From Spirochaetales bacterium (GTDB taxonomy: Bacteria; Spirochaetota; Spirochaetia; Treponematales; Treponemataceae): a DNA stretch of 64,000 bases. The stretch is taken from NCBI GenBank assembly GCA_003252395.1, contig QKEL01000011.1, forward strand, positions 1 through 64,000, written 5' to 3'. The notes beneath the pieces were generated by a model that ran no database searches, had not been told where the DNA came from, and was given only the letters and a program-made list of their open reading frames with translations. Position 1 is the first letter of the stretch. Each line of letters begins with the position of its first letter. Positions 8,096-16,412 of the stretch are shown here, one piece after another. A program made the position numbers and the translations under genes.

Positions 8096-8692
8096 ATGCC
8101 GTCAAACAGCTATGAAAAGCCGGATTTTTGGTCGAAAAAGGCCTTCTCCGAGGGGTATCCCGCCCGCTCGGTCTACAAGTTGAAGGAAATGGACGAGAAG
8201 TTCTCGTTAATCCGGAAAAACACCCGGGCCATGGATCTCGGGGCGGCCCCCGGCAGCTGGACGACCTATCTCCTTCGCGCCCTTGACGGTACGGGGCACG
8301 TCACGGCCATCGATCTTTCCCCCCTCGCCAAGGACGTGAAGGGCGATAACCTCTCCTTTTTCCAGGGAGACCTGTACGCGCCGGAGATTCGCGCGGAAGC
8401 GAAGAAACTGGGTCCCTACAATCTCGTCGTGTGCGACGCCGCCCCCGCGACCACGGGAAACCGCACCGTCGACACGGCCCGTTCCAGCGGACTGGTGGAA
8501 CTTGCCCTCTACTACGCGGAGCAAATGCTTACCCCCGGCGGCAACTTCGTGGTTAAGGTATTTCAGGGCGGCGGGGAACAGGAAATGCTGAAGAAAATGC
8601 GGGGAATGTTCGCCACGGCCAGGGGTTTCAAGCCCGAGGCGTGCAGAAGCGAGAGCTTTGAGACGTACCTGATCGGCCTCGGCAAAAAATAG
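8096..8692 (+). CDS. rlmE: 23S rRNA (uridine-2'-O)-methyltransferase RlmE/FtsJ
   Basis: This 198-aa RrmJ-type enzyme methylates a 23S rRNA uridine (U2552 in E. coli). The K-D-K-E catalytic tetrad is visible: Lys in ARSVYKLKEMDEKF, Asp in LVVCDAAPATTGN, Lys in GGNFVVKVFQGG and Glu in SESFETYLIG. The SAM motif is AMDLGAAPGSWTTYLL. The start is chosen by an AAAGAGG Shine-Dalgarno 5 nt upstream and by the conserved SYEKPDFWSKKA start. It is divergent from the polyprenyl synthase gene with only 34 bp between starts. Confidence 0.95.
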   Translation: MPSNSYEKPDFWSKKAFSEGYPARSVYKLKEMDEKFSLIRKNTRAMDLGAAPGSWTTYLLRALDGTGHVTAIDLSPLAKDVKGDNLSFFQGDLYAPEIRAEAKKLGPYNLVVCDAAPATTGNRTVDTARSSGLVELALYYAEQMLTPGGNFVVKVFQGGGEQEMLKKMRGMFATARGFKPEACRSESFETYLIGLGKK

Positions 8693-8762
8693 GGGTCAGG
8701 AATCGGCGGGAAGAAGTCGAGAATTTACACGAAACCGCTTCTTAAATTTTGGCGGTGAATGC

Positions 8763-8768
8763 TATAAT
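8763..8768 (+). promoter_or_regulatory. Consensus -10 (TATAAT) before the LysM/M23 gene
   Basis: A perfect TATAAT ends 9 nt before the ATG, giving a predicted leader of only about 2-3 nt. No convincing -35 is present 16-18 bp upstream. Confidence 0.5.
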
Positions 8769-8777
8769 GGGGAAATC

Positions 8778-9743
8778 ATGGCTCTGATCAACCGCGTTAC
8801 CCGCTCCCGCTTCTTTCACCTCGCGATGGCGACAGGGATTGCCGCGCTTCTCTCGCTTTCGTGCACCCAGGATCTTTCCCTGGAGGCGGGGCCCGCTGAC
8901 GCGCCGGATTTGGCTTCCATTACCCCGGGAAACATCGTGGGCATGGGCGGCTCCAGCGCGGGACTGCCCTCGGAACGGCCCGACGGGGAAACAGCGCCGG
9001 CTGGGGATGAACGGGAGCTTTACTATACGGTATATACCGTTCAAAAAGGCGATATGGTCGGAAAGATCGCCGACCGATTCGGGATATCGCAAGACGCGAT
9101 AATCAGCCTGAATCGCCTGAAAAACACGAGAACCATCCAGATCGGCCAGCTTCTAAAAATACCGTCGATCGACGGCATCATTTACACGGTCAAAGAGGGG
9201 GATACCCCGGCCAGTATCGCGGACAAGTATCGGGTATCGCTGGAAAAAGTGGCCATGGCGAACGGCATTACCGATAACGCGATTCCCGCGGGCTCCATGG
9301 TCTTCCTGCCCGACGCGAAGCTCGATTGGGTTACCATTCAGGAAATCAACGGCGACCTCTTCCACAAGCCCCTGCACGGCAGCTATTACATATCGTCCCG
9401 TTACGGTTGGCGTGCCAATCCCTTCGTGAACGCCAGAACCTTCCATAACGGAATCGACATGGCCACCGCCATGGGAACGCCCATTTACGCGGCGCTCGAA
9501 GGCACCGTCAGCGCGACCGGTTACGACGTAACCTACGGAAACTACGTTATCATCACCCACCATTCGGGATACCAAACCCTTTACGGGCATATGTCCAAAA
9601 TTCTCGCGTCAAAGGGAAAACGGGTAACGACCGCGACCAAGATCGGCCTGGTGGGAAATACCGGGCAGAGCACCGGGCCCCACGTCCATTTCACCGTATA
9701 CAAGAACCGGGCGACCATCAATCCGTCCACGCTGTGGAACTGA
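8778..9743 (+). CDS. LysM-repeat M23 endopeptidase, probable lipoprotein
   Basis: The 321-aa product starts with a signal region (about 14-28) ending LLSLSC, a spirochaete-type lipobox. Two LysM peptidoglycan-binding domains follow (YTVQKGDMVGKIADRFG and YTVKEGDTPASIADKYRV). The C-terminal M23/LytM zinc endopeptidase domain (about 205-321) has metal ligands in RTFHNGIDM (His, Asp) and GPHVHF, plus LYGHMS. It likely cleaves peptidoglycan cross-links in the periplasm during growth or division. All zinc ligands are present, so this looks like an active enzyme rather than a NlpD/EnvC-type activator. Confidence 0.93.
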   Translation: MALINRVTRSRFFHLAMATGIAALLSLSCTQDLSLEAGPADAPDLASITPGNIVGMGGSSAGLPSERPDGETAPAGDERELYYTVYTVQKGDMVGKIADRFGISQDAIISLNRLKNTRTIQIGQLLKIPSIDGIIYTVKEGDTPASIADKYRVSLEKVAMANGITDNAIPAGSMVFLPDAKLDWVTIQEINGDLFHKPLHGSYYISSRYGWRANPFVNARTFHNGIDMATAMGTPIYAALEGTVSATGYDVTYGNYVIITHHSGYQTLYGHMSKILASKGKRVTTATKIGLVGNTGQSTGPHVHFTVYKNRATINPSTLWN

Positions 9744-9798
9744 GGGCGCGGCGAAATTAGGCCGGCGCCCCGGGCGCGTAAAGCGGCCCTTTGCGCGC

Positions 9799-10305
9799 TT
9801 AGGCCGGCCGCACGATCCCGAATTTTTTCACGAAAAAGTCGATATTCGTTCCCACGAACAGGCCGCACCATACGGTAACCGCGAGGCCGCATACGCTAAA
9901 GTAGGAGACGAGGTATCCGGTACCGAAGGCCAGGCGCGACCAGGCGCCCATGTCGCTGAAGGGAAGGATAGCGAAGCCGGCGGCGAGGGCGGCCCCCGAA
10001 ACCAGCCAGCGGGTCAGCGAAACCCTGCCCCGGTCCGAGAAAAGGTCGGGATACGAGAGCCCCGCGGCGTTTATGCGCTCGATTGCCTCCCGCACGGCCG
10101 GATCGATCGCGGGTACGCCGGACCCGCACGCGTACTCGGTGTGAGAGACGGCGAGCGGGGCCGCGAGGGCGCGTTCGGCCCGCGATAGCCGCCGGACGGC
10201 GGTCCTGCACGACGGGCACAAAAGAAGGTGCAACGTGACCCCGAGCGGAACGGACTCGAACTTATCAAGCTCGAGATATCGATTAAAGGCCTTCTCGCAG
10301 TTCAT
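9799..10305 (-). CDS. Putative zinc-binding anti-sigma factor, membrane-bound
   Basis: The 168-aa product has an N-terminal HLLLCPSC segment (His-x3-Cys-x2-Cys, residues 26-33), the ZAS zinc anti-sigma motif, with a further Cys at position 3. Hydrophobic helices follow (about 100-117 and 127-155). It sits 1 nt downstream of an ECF sigma factor gene (TGA-C-ATG), the classical sigma/anti-sigma arrangement. It would hold the sigma factor at the membrane until an unknown signal releases it. The cytosolic ZAS and membrane tail are seen; the binding partner is inferred from adjacency. Confidence 0.8.
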   Translation of the reverse strand: MNCEKAFNRYLELDKFESVPLGVTLHLLLCPSCRTAVRRLSRAERALAAPLAVSHTEYACGSGVPAIDPAVREAIERINAAGLSYPDLFSDRGRVSLTRWLVSGAALAAGFAILPFSDMGAWSRLAFGTGYLVSYFSVCGLAVTVWCGLFVGTNIDFFVKKFGIVRPA

Positions 10306-10306
10306 G

Positions 10307-10876
10307 TCACGATTCTCCTTCTTCCAGCCGGTCCCGCAAGAGCTTTTTTGCCCGGAACACGTGCGACTTGATCGTATTGACCGGAAGCCCGGTCACCTCG
10401 CTGATATCCGCGTAAGGCATATCGTAAAAAAAGAACATGTCAACGCACACCCGATACCGTTCCGGCAGGTCCGAAACCGCCTCGCGAATCGCGACCTTCG
10501 TGGTAGCCCGCAGGTGTTCCTCCTCGGGCCCTTCCCCGGAATCCACGACGTCGAAGTCTTCGGCGAGGGAGGTATAGTCTTTCCGTCGCTTAATCGAGTT
10601 AATCGCGGTATTGTACGCGATTCGCATCAACCAGGTGGAAAACCGGGATTCCCCGCGAAAGGTACCGACGGACATATACAGTTTTACCAATACGTCCTGG
10701 ACGAAATCCTCAGTGTCGTCCGAATTACGGAAAAACCCGTAACCGAGGCTAAAGATTCGCTTGCGATACTTTGAGGCGAGGGCTGCGAAGGCGGCCTGGT
10801 TCCCCGCCGCGGTTTCCCTGCAGAGGGTTAGGTCTTCCTGGGCAGAGTGAACGGCGGCTTCAGCGTTGGTCGTCAC
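10307..10876 (-). CDS. ECF-type RNA polymerase sigma factor
   Basis: This 189-aa sigma-70 family protein has regions 2 and 4 only. Region 2 is about 20-95 (LASKYRKRIFSLGYGFFRN, DTEDFVQDVLVKLY, FSTWLMRIAYNTAINSIKRR). Region 4 is about 130-182 with the helix-turn-helix YADISEVTGLPVNTIKSHVF. Missing regions 1 and 3 define the ECF group. The start appears to be GTG and overlaps the end of the upstream membrane-protein gene by 17 nt, which suggests coupled translation. The anti-sigma gene follows directly. Target promoters were not identified in this window. Confidence 0.92.
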   Translation of the reverse strand: MTTNAEAAVHSAQEDLTLCRETAAGNQAAFAALASKYRKRIFSLGYGFFRNSDDTEDFVQDVLVKLYMSVGTFRGESRFSTWLMRIAYNTAINSIKRRKDYTSLAEDFDVVDSGEGPEEEHLRATTKVAIREAVSDLPERYRVCVDMFFFYDMPYADISEVTGLPVNTIKSHVFRAKKLLRDRLEEGES

Positions 10877-11228
10877 GCTGTTTTACGTACCGGCGGGTCG
10901 CGAAGTAGAAAGCCAAGAGGCTTATTCCCAGCGCGAAAGGTATGAGGCCTCCCAAAAGGGTGTAGCTGATGCCCTCGATCACGAGAAACAGGAGCGAAAG
11001 CACCAGTCCCGAGCCCGTGAGCAAAAAGCCGGCCAATACGGAAAACAGATAAAGATCGAAAACCGGGCGCGTATAGATGCCGCGCTCGATTTGCCTGACA
11101 ATTTGGCGATGTCGCCAAAGAAGATAGAAGAAAATCACCACCGCGCCCATTACGATTCCCACGATGGGAATTACCGCAAGGATAACCTGCGCGGCGGGCA
11201 CCGCATCCGCGGCACCGAATCCAGACAT
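10860..11228 (-). CDS. Small membrane protein at the head of the ECF sigma operon
   Basis: The 122-aa product has three predicted transmembrane helices (about 12-38, 58-80 and 85-110) separated by a basic loop (RHRQIVRQIERG) and a basic C terminus. It resembles small DUF6249-like membrane proteins only loosely. It begins with a strong TAGGAGG Shine-Dalgarno and overlaps the sigma gene, so it is a third component of this operon and possibly a sensor or accessory of the anti-sigma factor. Upstream, CAACC and GTCA elements about 17 bp apart could be an ECF-type autoregulated promoter, but this is weak. Confidence 0.6.
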   Translation of the reverse strand: MSGFGAADAVPAAQVILAVIPIVGIVMGAVVIFFYLLWRHRQIVRQIERGIYTRPVFDLYLFSVLAGFLLTGSGLVLSLLFLVIEGISYTLLGGLIPFALGISLLAFYFATRRYVKQRDDQR

Positions 11229-11283
11229 ACCTACCTCCTACCCGATTTTGACACTTTCGCGCCGGATCGGGTTGCGTTTTTTC

Positions 11284-11766
11284 TCAATCAAGCACCGAAT
11301 ATTCGGTAAAAAAAAGGCGGGTAACGGTTCCCGTCTCGAGAATTCCGTTTATTGCGCCCAAAACGGCGGCCTTTACCCCCGTCTCGCCCAGCTTCGCCAG
11401 ATCGGCCTTCGTTTGCCGCCGAAACCATACGGTAATCGTGGAACGAATAAGCGATTTCTTTGCCGTCAGTTCTTCGCGGAAGGCGATATCCGCCGGATCG
11501 TAGGCGAAAACGGGAGTGACCACCACCACCGCGGGATCAGTATCGGCGGTAGGGGCTCGAAGGGCGCCCAAGTCCGTAAACATGCCTTCCGCGGGAAGGT
11601 CGGGGGGAATCGCGTCGCCCGAATGGGATCGGGAACCCGGATGAGCCCGCCCCGAGGCGAAAGCCCAAGCCGTCGTGCCGACGATGCCGACCAAGAGCGA
11701 CGCCGCGACGCACAATAAAACCGTTTCCAGTACCGGAATTCGCGATTTGCGTCCCTTACCGCGCAT
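11284..11766 (-). CDS. FliL-like flagellar basal-body-associated protein
   Basis: The 160-aa product has a basic N terminus and one transmembrane helix (about 14-36). A periplasmic domain follows whose C-terminal part (TVWFRRQTKADLAKLGETG and LETGTVTRLFFTEYSVL) matches the pattern of FliL, which surrounds stator units of the flagellar motor. The start is chosen by GGGAGG 10 nt upstream and overlaps the hflX stop by 11 nt. A longer in-frame start inside hflX lacks such a site. Spirochaetes normally carry fliL in the large fli/flh operon, so this may be a second, divergent FliL. Confidence 0.65.
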   Translation of the reverse strand: MRGKGRKSRIPVLETVLLCVAASLLVGIVGTTAWAFASGRAHPGSRSHSGDAIPPDLPAEGMFTDLGALRAPTADTDPAVVVVTPVFAYDPADIAFREELTAKKSLIRSTITVWFRRQTKADLAKLGETGVKAAVLGAINGILETGTVTRLFFTEYSVLD

Positions 11767-13033
11767 TTTCTTCGTCCTCCCTAAACGGCGCGAGCGCCGC
11801 CGCAAGCCGGCCCGCGGCGCGGACGCGCAGGAGGATTAACCCGTCTTCGTATACGGTCTCAATGACGGACCCTTCCCGGTGGGCCCAGGCGAGGAGGTCT
11901 CCCCGGTCGGAAGGAAGTCGGTATCGGCCTTCCTCGCCGGAGAGCAGTCTATCGATCCGGCTCGAGAACGAGTCGAACCCCGTTCTTTCCAAAACGCTCA
12001 TGGGCACGGCGTCGGGAAACTCGGCTTTCAGCCGCGCGCGCGAGAATTCGTCCAGCCGATCCCATTTGTTCAGCACCAGAAGCGACGGTCGGTCCGAGGC
12101 CTCAACCTCGGCCAAAACCTGCTTGGTCGTTTCGTACTGCGTTTTCAGTTCAGGATCGGAGGCGTCGAGCAAGACGATCACGGCGTCGGCGAAGGCCGCC
12201 TCCTCCAGGGTCGCGTGGAAGGCGTCCACCAAGCTGTGCGGCAGGTTGCGTATGAAGCCCACGGTGTCCGTCATGAGTACCGTACGGCCGGTAGGGAGCG
12301 CGAATCGGCGGGTAGTGGGATCGAGGGTGGCAAAGAGCTTGTCCTCGCTGAGCACCCCCGCGCCCGTTAACGCGTTTAAGAGGCTCGACTTGCCGACGTT
12401 GGTATAACCCACGATCGCGCAGGAGGGAACGGGTATCCGCTCGCGGCGCTTTCTTCGGCTCGCGCGGTCCTTGCGTACCGCGGCTATTTCCCGCTTGATC
12501 TGGGCGATCCGGTTCGTCACGGACCGTCGGTCCAATTCCAGTTGGGTCTCGCCCGCGCCCTTGGTGCCGTATCGCCCGCCCCGCTGCCGGGACAGGGCCT
12601 CGTAGGTATGGGCGAGCCGGGGCAGGGAATATTCCAGCCGGGCCAACTCAACCTGCAATGTCGCCTCCCGGGTCATGGCACGATCGGCGAATATGCGGAT
12701 AATCACTTCCTGCCGGTCGAGACAGGTCAGTTCGGAGGCTTTTTCCCAGTTACGCTGCTGTGTGGGCGAAATTTCAAAGTCGAAGACGATGAGCTCCGCG
12801 CCATGGTCCTTCGCCTGGGCCATTATTCCCTCCGCCTTTCCCGCTCCCATGCCGAACCGGGGGGAAGGCTCGTTTCGGCGGAGAACCGCGGTGGAGACGA
12901 CCTCATAGCCGGCGGTTTCGCAAAGGCTCGCGAGTTCGCGCAGGACGTCGGCGTCGGATACGGTTTTGCCTTCGGCGCGCCCAACCAGCAATACGGGGAC
13001 GGGGCGTTCCCGTTCCGTCTGAATATCAATCAT
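11756..13033 (-). CDS. hflX: Ribosome-associated GTPase HflX
   Basis: This 425-aa protein has the HflX N-terminal domain (VLLVGRAEG, GMGAGKAEGI), a coiled linker and a TRAFAC GTPase domain. The G motifs are GYTNVGKSSLLNAL (G1), TDTVGFI (G3) and LNKWD (G4). The block QRGGRYGTKGAGETQLELD is diagnostic of HflX. The family binds the 50S subunit and rescues or splits stalled ribosomes. The ATG used is favoured over one 21 nt upstream because TATATT ends 9 nt before it and would lie inside a longer ORF. It is followed by the overlapping FliL-like gene. Confidence 0.95.
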   Translation of the reverse strand: MIDIQTERERPVPVLLVGRAEGKTVSDADVLRELASLCETAGYEVVSTAVLRRNEPSPRFGMGAGKAEGIMAQAKDHGAELIVFDFEISPTQQRNWEKASELTCLDRQEVIIRIFADRAMTREATLQVELARLEYSLPRLAHTYEALSRQRGGRYGTKGAGETQLELDRRSVTNRIAQIKREIAAVRKDRASRRKRRERIPVPSCAIVGYTNVGKSSLLNALTGAGVLSEDKLFATLDPTTRRFALPTGRTVLMTDTVGFIRNLPHSLVDAFHATLEEAAFADAVIVLLDASDPELKTQYETTKQVLAEVEASDRPSLLVLNKWDRLDEFSRARLKAEFPDAVPMSVLERTGFDSFSSRIDRLLSGEEGRYRLPSDRGDLLAWAHREGSVIETVYEDGLILLRVRAAGRLAAALAPFREDEENAR

Positions 13034-13085
13034 TATGGACTTAATATACCTCATCTTCGCTCATGATTTAAACCGTTAACTCCGA

Positions 13086-13091
13086 TATAGT
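13086..13091 (+). promoter_or_regulatory. Putative -10 of the acidic-repeat protein gene
   Basis: TATAGT about 60 nt upstream of the GTG start, with no clear -35. It would give a leader of about 54 nt including a GGGAGGAG Shine-Dalgarno. Confidence 0.35.
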
Positions 13092-13151
13092 AATAGACCC
13101 GCGTCCGCCCATTCGGGCCCGCCGCGGGTAAAAAAAGTACCGGGAGGAGTC

Positions 13152-15557
13152 GTGCGTACCGCGCCAAAACTCGCGCTCAGTCTAATCATCTCATCGCTCC
13201 TCTTCGCGGGATTGGCGGCCGCGGCGTACGCGGGCCTATTCGGCGTACTGGAAACGAAGTTTTACCAGCCCACGGTCATCGTCGGCTACGAGGAACGGCT
13301 TAAGGCCATTTCGGGGGGCCTTTCCGACTGGCACGACTCGAACGTAGGCGAATTCAAGGCGTTTATCGCCGCCGACCCCGTCCGCAGGAGCCTCCTCCCG
13401 AACCAGAGCGCCCAGGACGTCTTCGACCGCACGAACCTCGCCGGAGACCTAATGTCGCGCCTTCCGGGCCTCGTCGGCATAAGGATCATAGATTCCGGAG
13501 ACCCGACCCTCGCCGAATCCGAGGACCGGGGAACCAGAAGGATACATTTCAGCACCTTCCCGTCGGATATCCTTAAAAAGGAAGATTTCCAGGTCTCTTA
13601 CGAAATGTACGGCAGAAACGAGGGCGAACTCGCGTTCAAGACTATAGAACGGGCCGACGGGGAACCGCCGCTTTTGACCTTCGATTCCGAATCTGACCGA
13701 TTCGTGTACTCCTTTCCGTTTTACGACGGGTATTCCACGTGGCGCGGAACGGCGGTCTTTTATCTAACCGCCCGATCGGCCGTTCAGGGCCTCGTGGGGA
13801 AAAACCTGCTCCGCCTGAGCGACGAATTTACGTTGATCGGGAAGCCCGGCGACCCGGCAAGCGGTTCGGTCCTGGGACTCCCGCGCACGGGCCGGGATAT
13901 CCTCGCCGAGGCGATACTCGCACGCTGGTCGCGGAAGGATTTCCTGACCGATCGGATCGTGGATACCGACGATTCAGGCTGGGTTCTCGTTTCCTTGCCC
14001 ACCGGGAAGTGGGGAAATGCGGGCGAGGTAGTGGATGAACGGCTCTTCGCCTTCCCTCCCGCGGTAAGGGCGCTCTTCCTCACGGTAAGCTTCCTCACCA
14101 TTTTTCTCGTTATCTTCCTTATCTTTAACCTGCGCCAAGACCCGATGCTCGTCGCGCGGATGCGCATTCGCCGTCTCCAGGGGCAGTTGCTGCAGGAAAT
14201 TCTCGAAAAGACCGACGAGGTCCGCTGGGAAGAGGTACGCGCGAGCCTTGCCTATCGGAAACACGACGTCGCCTCGGAAATCCAAAAGTCCTTCCCGAGG
14301 CGGATCAGAAAGCGCCATGGCAAGGAAATAGACCTCCTGCTCGACCAGAGCTGGGACGAAATACTGGCCGCGATCGGCAATCAGGAGTCCCGGGAGAATA
14401 CCCGGCTCGATACCGATGGAATCCGGTACATGCTGGAGCAGGTACTCCAGAACAACGCCATCTCTCTCAATCTCACCGGCGTCAATGCGGCGCCGGTTTC
14501 CGCCGTTAAAGCCAAACCGAAGGCACCGCCGCAACCGATTGAGGTCGAGGATCTATCGGACGTTGAGGAGCTATCGGACGTCGAGGAACTTTCTGAGGTC
14601 GAGGAGCTATCGGACGTCGAGGAACTTTCGGAAGCCGAAGAGCTTTCAGACGTCGAGGACCTTTCTGAGGTCGAGGAGCTATCGGACGTCGAAGATCTTG
14701 CGGAAGCCGAGGAACTTTCAGACGTCGAAGAGCTATCGGAAGCCGAGGAACTTTCAGACGTCGAAGAGCTATCGGAAGCCGAGGAACTTTCCGAAGCCGA
14801 GGAGCATACCGAACCCGAGGAACTTTCCGAACCCGAGGAACTTTCCGAACCCGGGCCGAAAGACGAACTCCCCGATGAACTTGACCCGGCATACATCATC
14901 GACGATCTCTCTGTCATCGGCGACGTATCGGCGATTAACGAGACCGACTTTTTCACGATTGATATGGATTTGTACGGTCACGATCCCGATGCCGACGTTT
15001 TCGGCGACGATTTTGGGGACGAAACCCTTGAGGTGGAAGAAGTCGAGTACCTGGAAGGGGAGTGGGAACCCGAGCTCCTGGAAGTCGCGAACGACGACGA
15101 ACTTGCGAACTTCGTGGAAAGCCTGGAACCCGATTCCGTCCTCGTGTACAATTTTGAGGAATCGCCCGCGGACCTTCTCCCCTCGCCCGTATTTGACATG
15201 GAAGACGAGGCCGTCGCTCTTCCCGAAGACTTTCGCATCGGCGCGCCCGATTTTACTTCTCTTGATGCGCTAAATAACGAGGAAGCGACGCCCGTGAGCT
15301 ACATCGACGCGTTTTTGGAAAAGAAGCCGGTATTGGATCTCGCCATGTACACCGGCGGTCAGGTTTTTGAATTGCTGGAAGTGGTCGGCGACGAAGATAT
15401 CGAAGAACTCGCGGATTTGGAAGAAAGCCCCCGGACGGCGGCGGAATCGATCCTCTCTGCCGACGGCCTTTTCCTCGTGGATCCGGGAGTTACGAGCCGC
15501 GTTCCCAAGGAACTGGACCCCGAATTCAAGGAATTGGTGGATTCGGTTCTGCGTTAG
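13152..15557 (+). CDS. Large two-TM protein with acidic hexapeptide repeats, function unknown
   Basis: The 801-aa product starts at GTG, three bases after GGAGGA. One TM helix (about 7-29) is followed by a periplasmic region of about 270 residues, a second TM helix (about 303-326) and then a cytoplasmic part. The latter begins with a charged helical stretch (RMRIRRLQGQLLQEI, RKHDVASEIQKSF). Next come 17 tandem hexapeptides of the form L-S-(D/E)-(V/A/P)-E-(E/D) (residues 468-569) and a very acidic C-terminal 230 residues. The TM-periplasm-TM layout recalls CHASE-type sensors, but no kinase, HAMP or cyclase domain follows. I do not recognise the family. Confidence 0.75.
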   Translation: MRTAPKLALSLIISSLLFAGLAAAAYAGLFGVLETKFYQPTVIVGYEERLKAISGGLSDWHDSNVGEFKAFIAADPVRRSLLPNQSAQDVFDRTNLAGDLMSRLPGLVGIRIIDSGDPTLAESEDRGTRRIHFSTFPSDILKKEDFQVSYEMYGRNEGELAFKTIERADGEPPLLTFDSESDRFVYSFPFYDGYSTWRGTAVFYLTARSAVQGLVGKNLLRLSDEFTLIGKPGDPASGSVLGLPRTGRDILAEAILARWSRKDFLTDRIVDTDDSGWVLVSLPTGKWGNAGEVVDERLFAFPPAVRALFLTVSFLTIFLVIFLIFNLRQDPMLVARMRIRRLQGQLLQEILEKTDEVRWEEVRASLAYRKHDVASEIQKSFPRRIRKRHGKEIDLLLDQSWDEILAAIGNQESRENTRLDTDGIRYMLEQVLQNNAISLNLTGVNAAPVSAVKAKPKAPPQPIEVEDLSDVEELSDVEELSEVEELSDVEELSEAEELSDVEDLSEVEELSDVEDLAEAEELSDVEELSEAEELSDVEELSEAEELSEAEEHTEPEELSEPEELSEPGPKDELPDELDPAYIIDDLSVIGDVSAINETDFFTIDMDLYGHDPDADVFGDDFGDETLEVEEVEYLEGEWEPELLEVANDDELANFVESLEPDSVLVYNFEESPADLLPSPVFDMEDEAVALPEDFRIGAPDFTSLDALNNEEATPVSYIDAFLEKKPVLDLAMYTGGQVFELLEVVGDEDIEELADLEESPRTAAESILSADGLFLVDPGVTSRVPKELDPEFKELVDSVLR
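14553..14858 (+). repeat. 17 x 18-bp in-frame tandem repeat (acidic hexapeptides)
   Basis: Seventeen units of 18 bp encode LSDVEE, LSEVEE, LSEAEE, LSDVED and, at the end, LSEPEE/LSEPGP variants. Codons differ between units (cta/ctt, tcg/tca/tct, gac/gag), so the tract is old or under protein-level selection rather than a recent slippage product. The period of 18 bp keeps the frame, so copy-number change would lengthen or shorten the acidic arm without breaking the gene. Confidence 0.95.
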
Positions 15558-15559
15558 GC

Positions 15560-16342
15560 CTATTTGCGCGAGAGAATCAGCCGCGCGATTTCCGCGAAGC
15601 CCGCCCCATAGGGCTTCGACGCGACCCAGGCCGGTTTATGTTTCATAGTCGGGAGCCATTGACCCACGTTCGCAACCGCGCAGGCGTTCGGAAAATGGGC
15701 GAACATCGGCTCGTCGTTCGGGGCGTCGCCCACGTATAAAACCCGCTCCCGGTCCCGCCCGTCGTCGTACCCCTCGCGTAGCCGCAAAAAACGGAGTGCC
15801 GCGTCCCGCTTATTGAAATCCCCGATCCAGCAATTAACGTGAATCGAGCTTGGTTTTGCCTGGCATCCCCTCGCCTCGAATATTCGCACGATCCGCGCCG
15901 TTTCCTCTTGCGTCAGGGGCGGGACGATCCGTTCCGCGTGGTCGATGGCGTAATCGTACCGGCGCAAATGGTTATCGGTCGCGGGCTTGGCGCGCCCAAC
16001 GGACCGGTAGGCCTCTTCGGCGGCAAGGCGTATGCGCGGGTCATCGTTGGGCGCCGCGCCGGGAAACGGGAACTCTCCCGATTCGTCGAACGCGATGGCC
16101 CCGTTCTCGGTTATGGCGCCGTGAATCGGCCATTCCTGGAGGTGAACGCTCCCCCAGCCCGCCGAGCGTCCGGTCACCGCGATCAGCCGGAATCCCGCCG
16201 CGTTAAGGTCGCAGAGGGCGGCATACGCCTCGCTTACCAGCTTTCCGCCTTCCGTCATGGTATCGTCTATGTCGGTAAGTATCCAGCGTAAATTCCGGAT
16301 CGTCCGCGCGGGCATTTCCGCTATGGGGCGCATGGTCGTCAT
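15560..16342 (-). CDS. HAD-superfamily (class IIB, Cof-like) phosphatase
   Basis: The 260-aa product has HAD motif I as DIDDTMTEGG, motif II VTGRSAGW, a conserved Lys and motif IV YVGDAPNDEPMF. The large cap between motifs II and III puts it in the Cof/sucrose-phosphatase or mannosyl-3-phosphoglycerate phosphatase group. The substrate is unknown, probably a sugar phosphate. It is convergent with the acidic-repeat gene, with 2 nt between stops. The ATG used has TTGACT-N18-CATACT ending 8 nt upstream, so the mRNA has almost no leader. Confidence 0.88.
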   Translation of the reverse strand: MTTMRPIAEMPARTIRNLRWILTDIDDTMTEGGKLVSEAYAALCDLNAAGFRLIAVTGRSAGWGSVHLQEWPIHGAITENGAIAFDESGEFPFPGAAPNDDPRIRLAAEEAYRSVGRAKPATDNHLRRYDYAIDHAERIVPPLTQEETARIVRIFEARGCQAKPSSIHVNCWIGDFNKRDAALRFLRLREGYDDGRDRERVLYVGDAPNDEPMFAHFPNACAVANVGQWLPTMKHKPAWVASKPYGAGFAEIARLILSRK

Positions 16343-16350
16343 GGTTGGAA

Positions 16351-16380
16351 AGTATGCAGGGGGGGGATGGGGGGAGTCAA
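16351..16380 (-). promoter_or_regulatory. Near-leaderless promoter of the HAD phosphatase gene
   Basis: -35 TTGACT (16375-16380), 18-bp C-rich spacer, -10 CATACT (16351-16356) on the minus strand. Eight bases separate the -10 from the ATG, giving a leader of about 1-2 nt. Confidence 0.6.
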
Positions 16381-16412
16381 TCGCCCCGGGCGCGAAACGG
16401 GTTAAATATCGG

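Noticed and set aside
8059-8105. Full -35/-10 promoter for the polyprenyl synthase gene
   Set aside because: TACAAT lies 7 nt before the ATG, but the best TTGACG is 23 bp upstream of the nearest -10-like hexamer, too far for a normal promoter; only the -10 is noted.
14553-14858. Regular repeat tract considered as CRISPR
   Set aside because: The units are in-frame 18-bp codon repeats without unique spacers, inside a long ORF.
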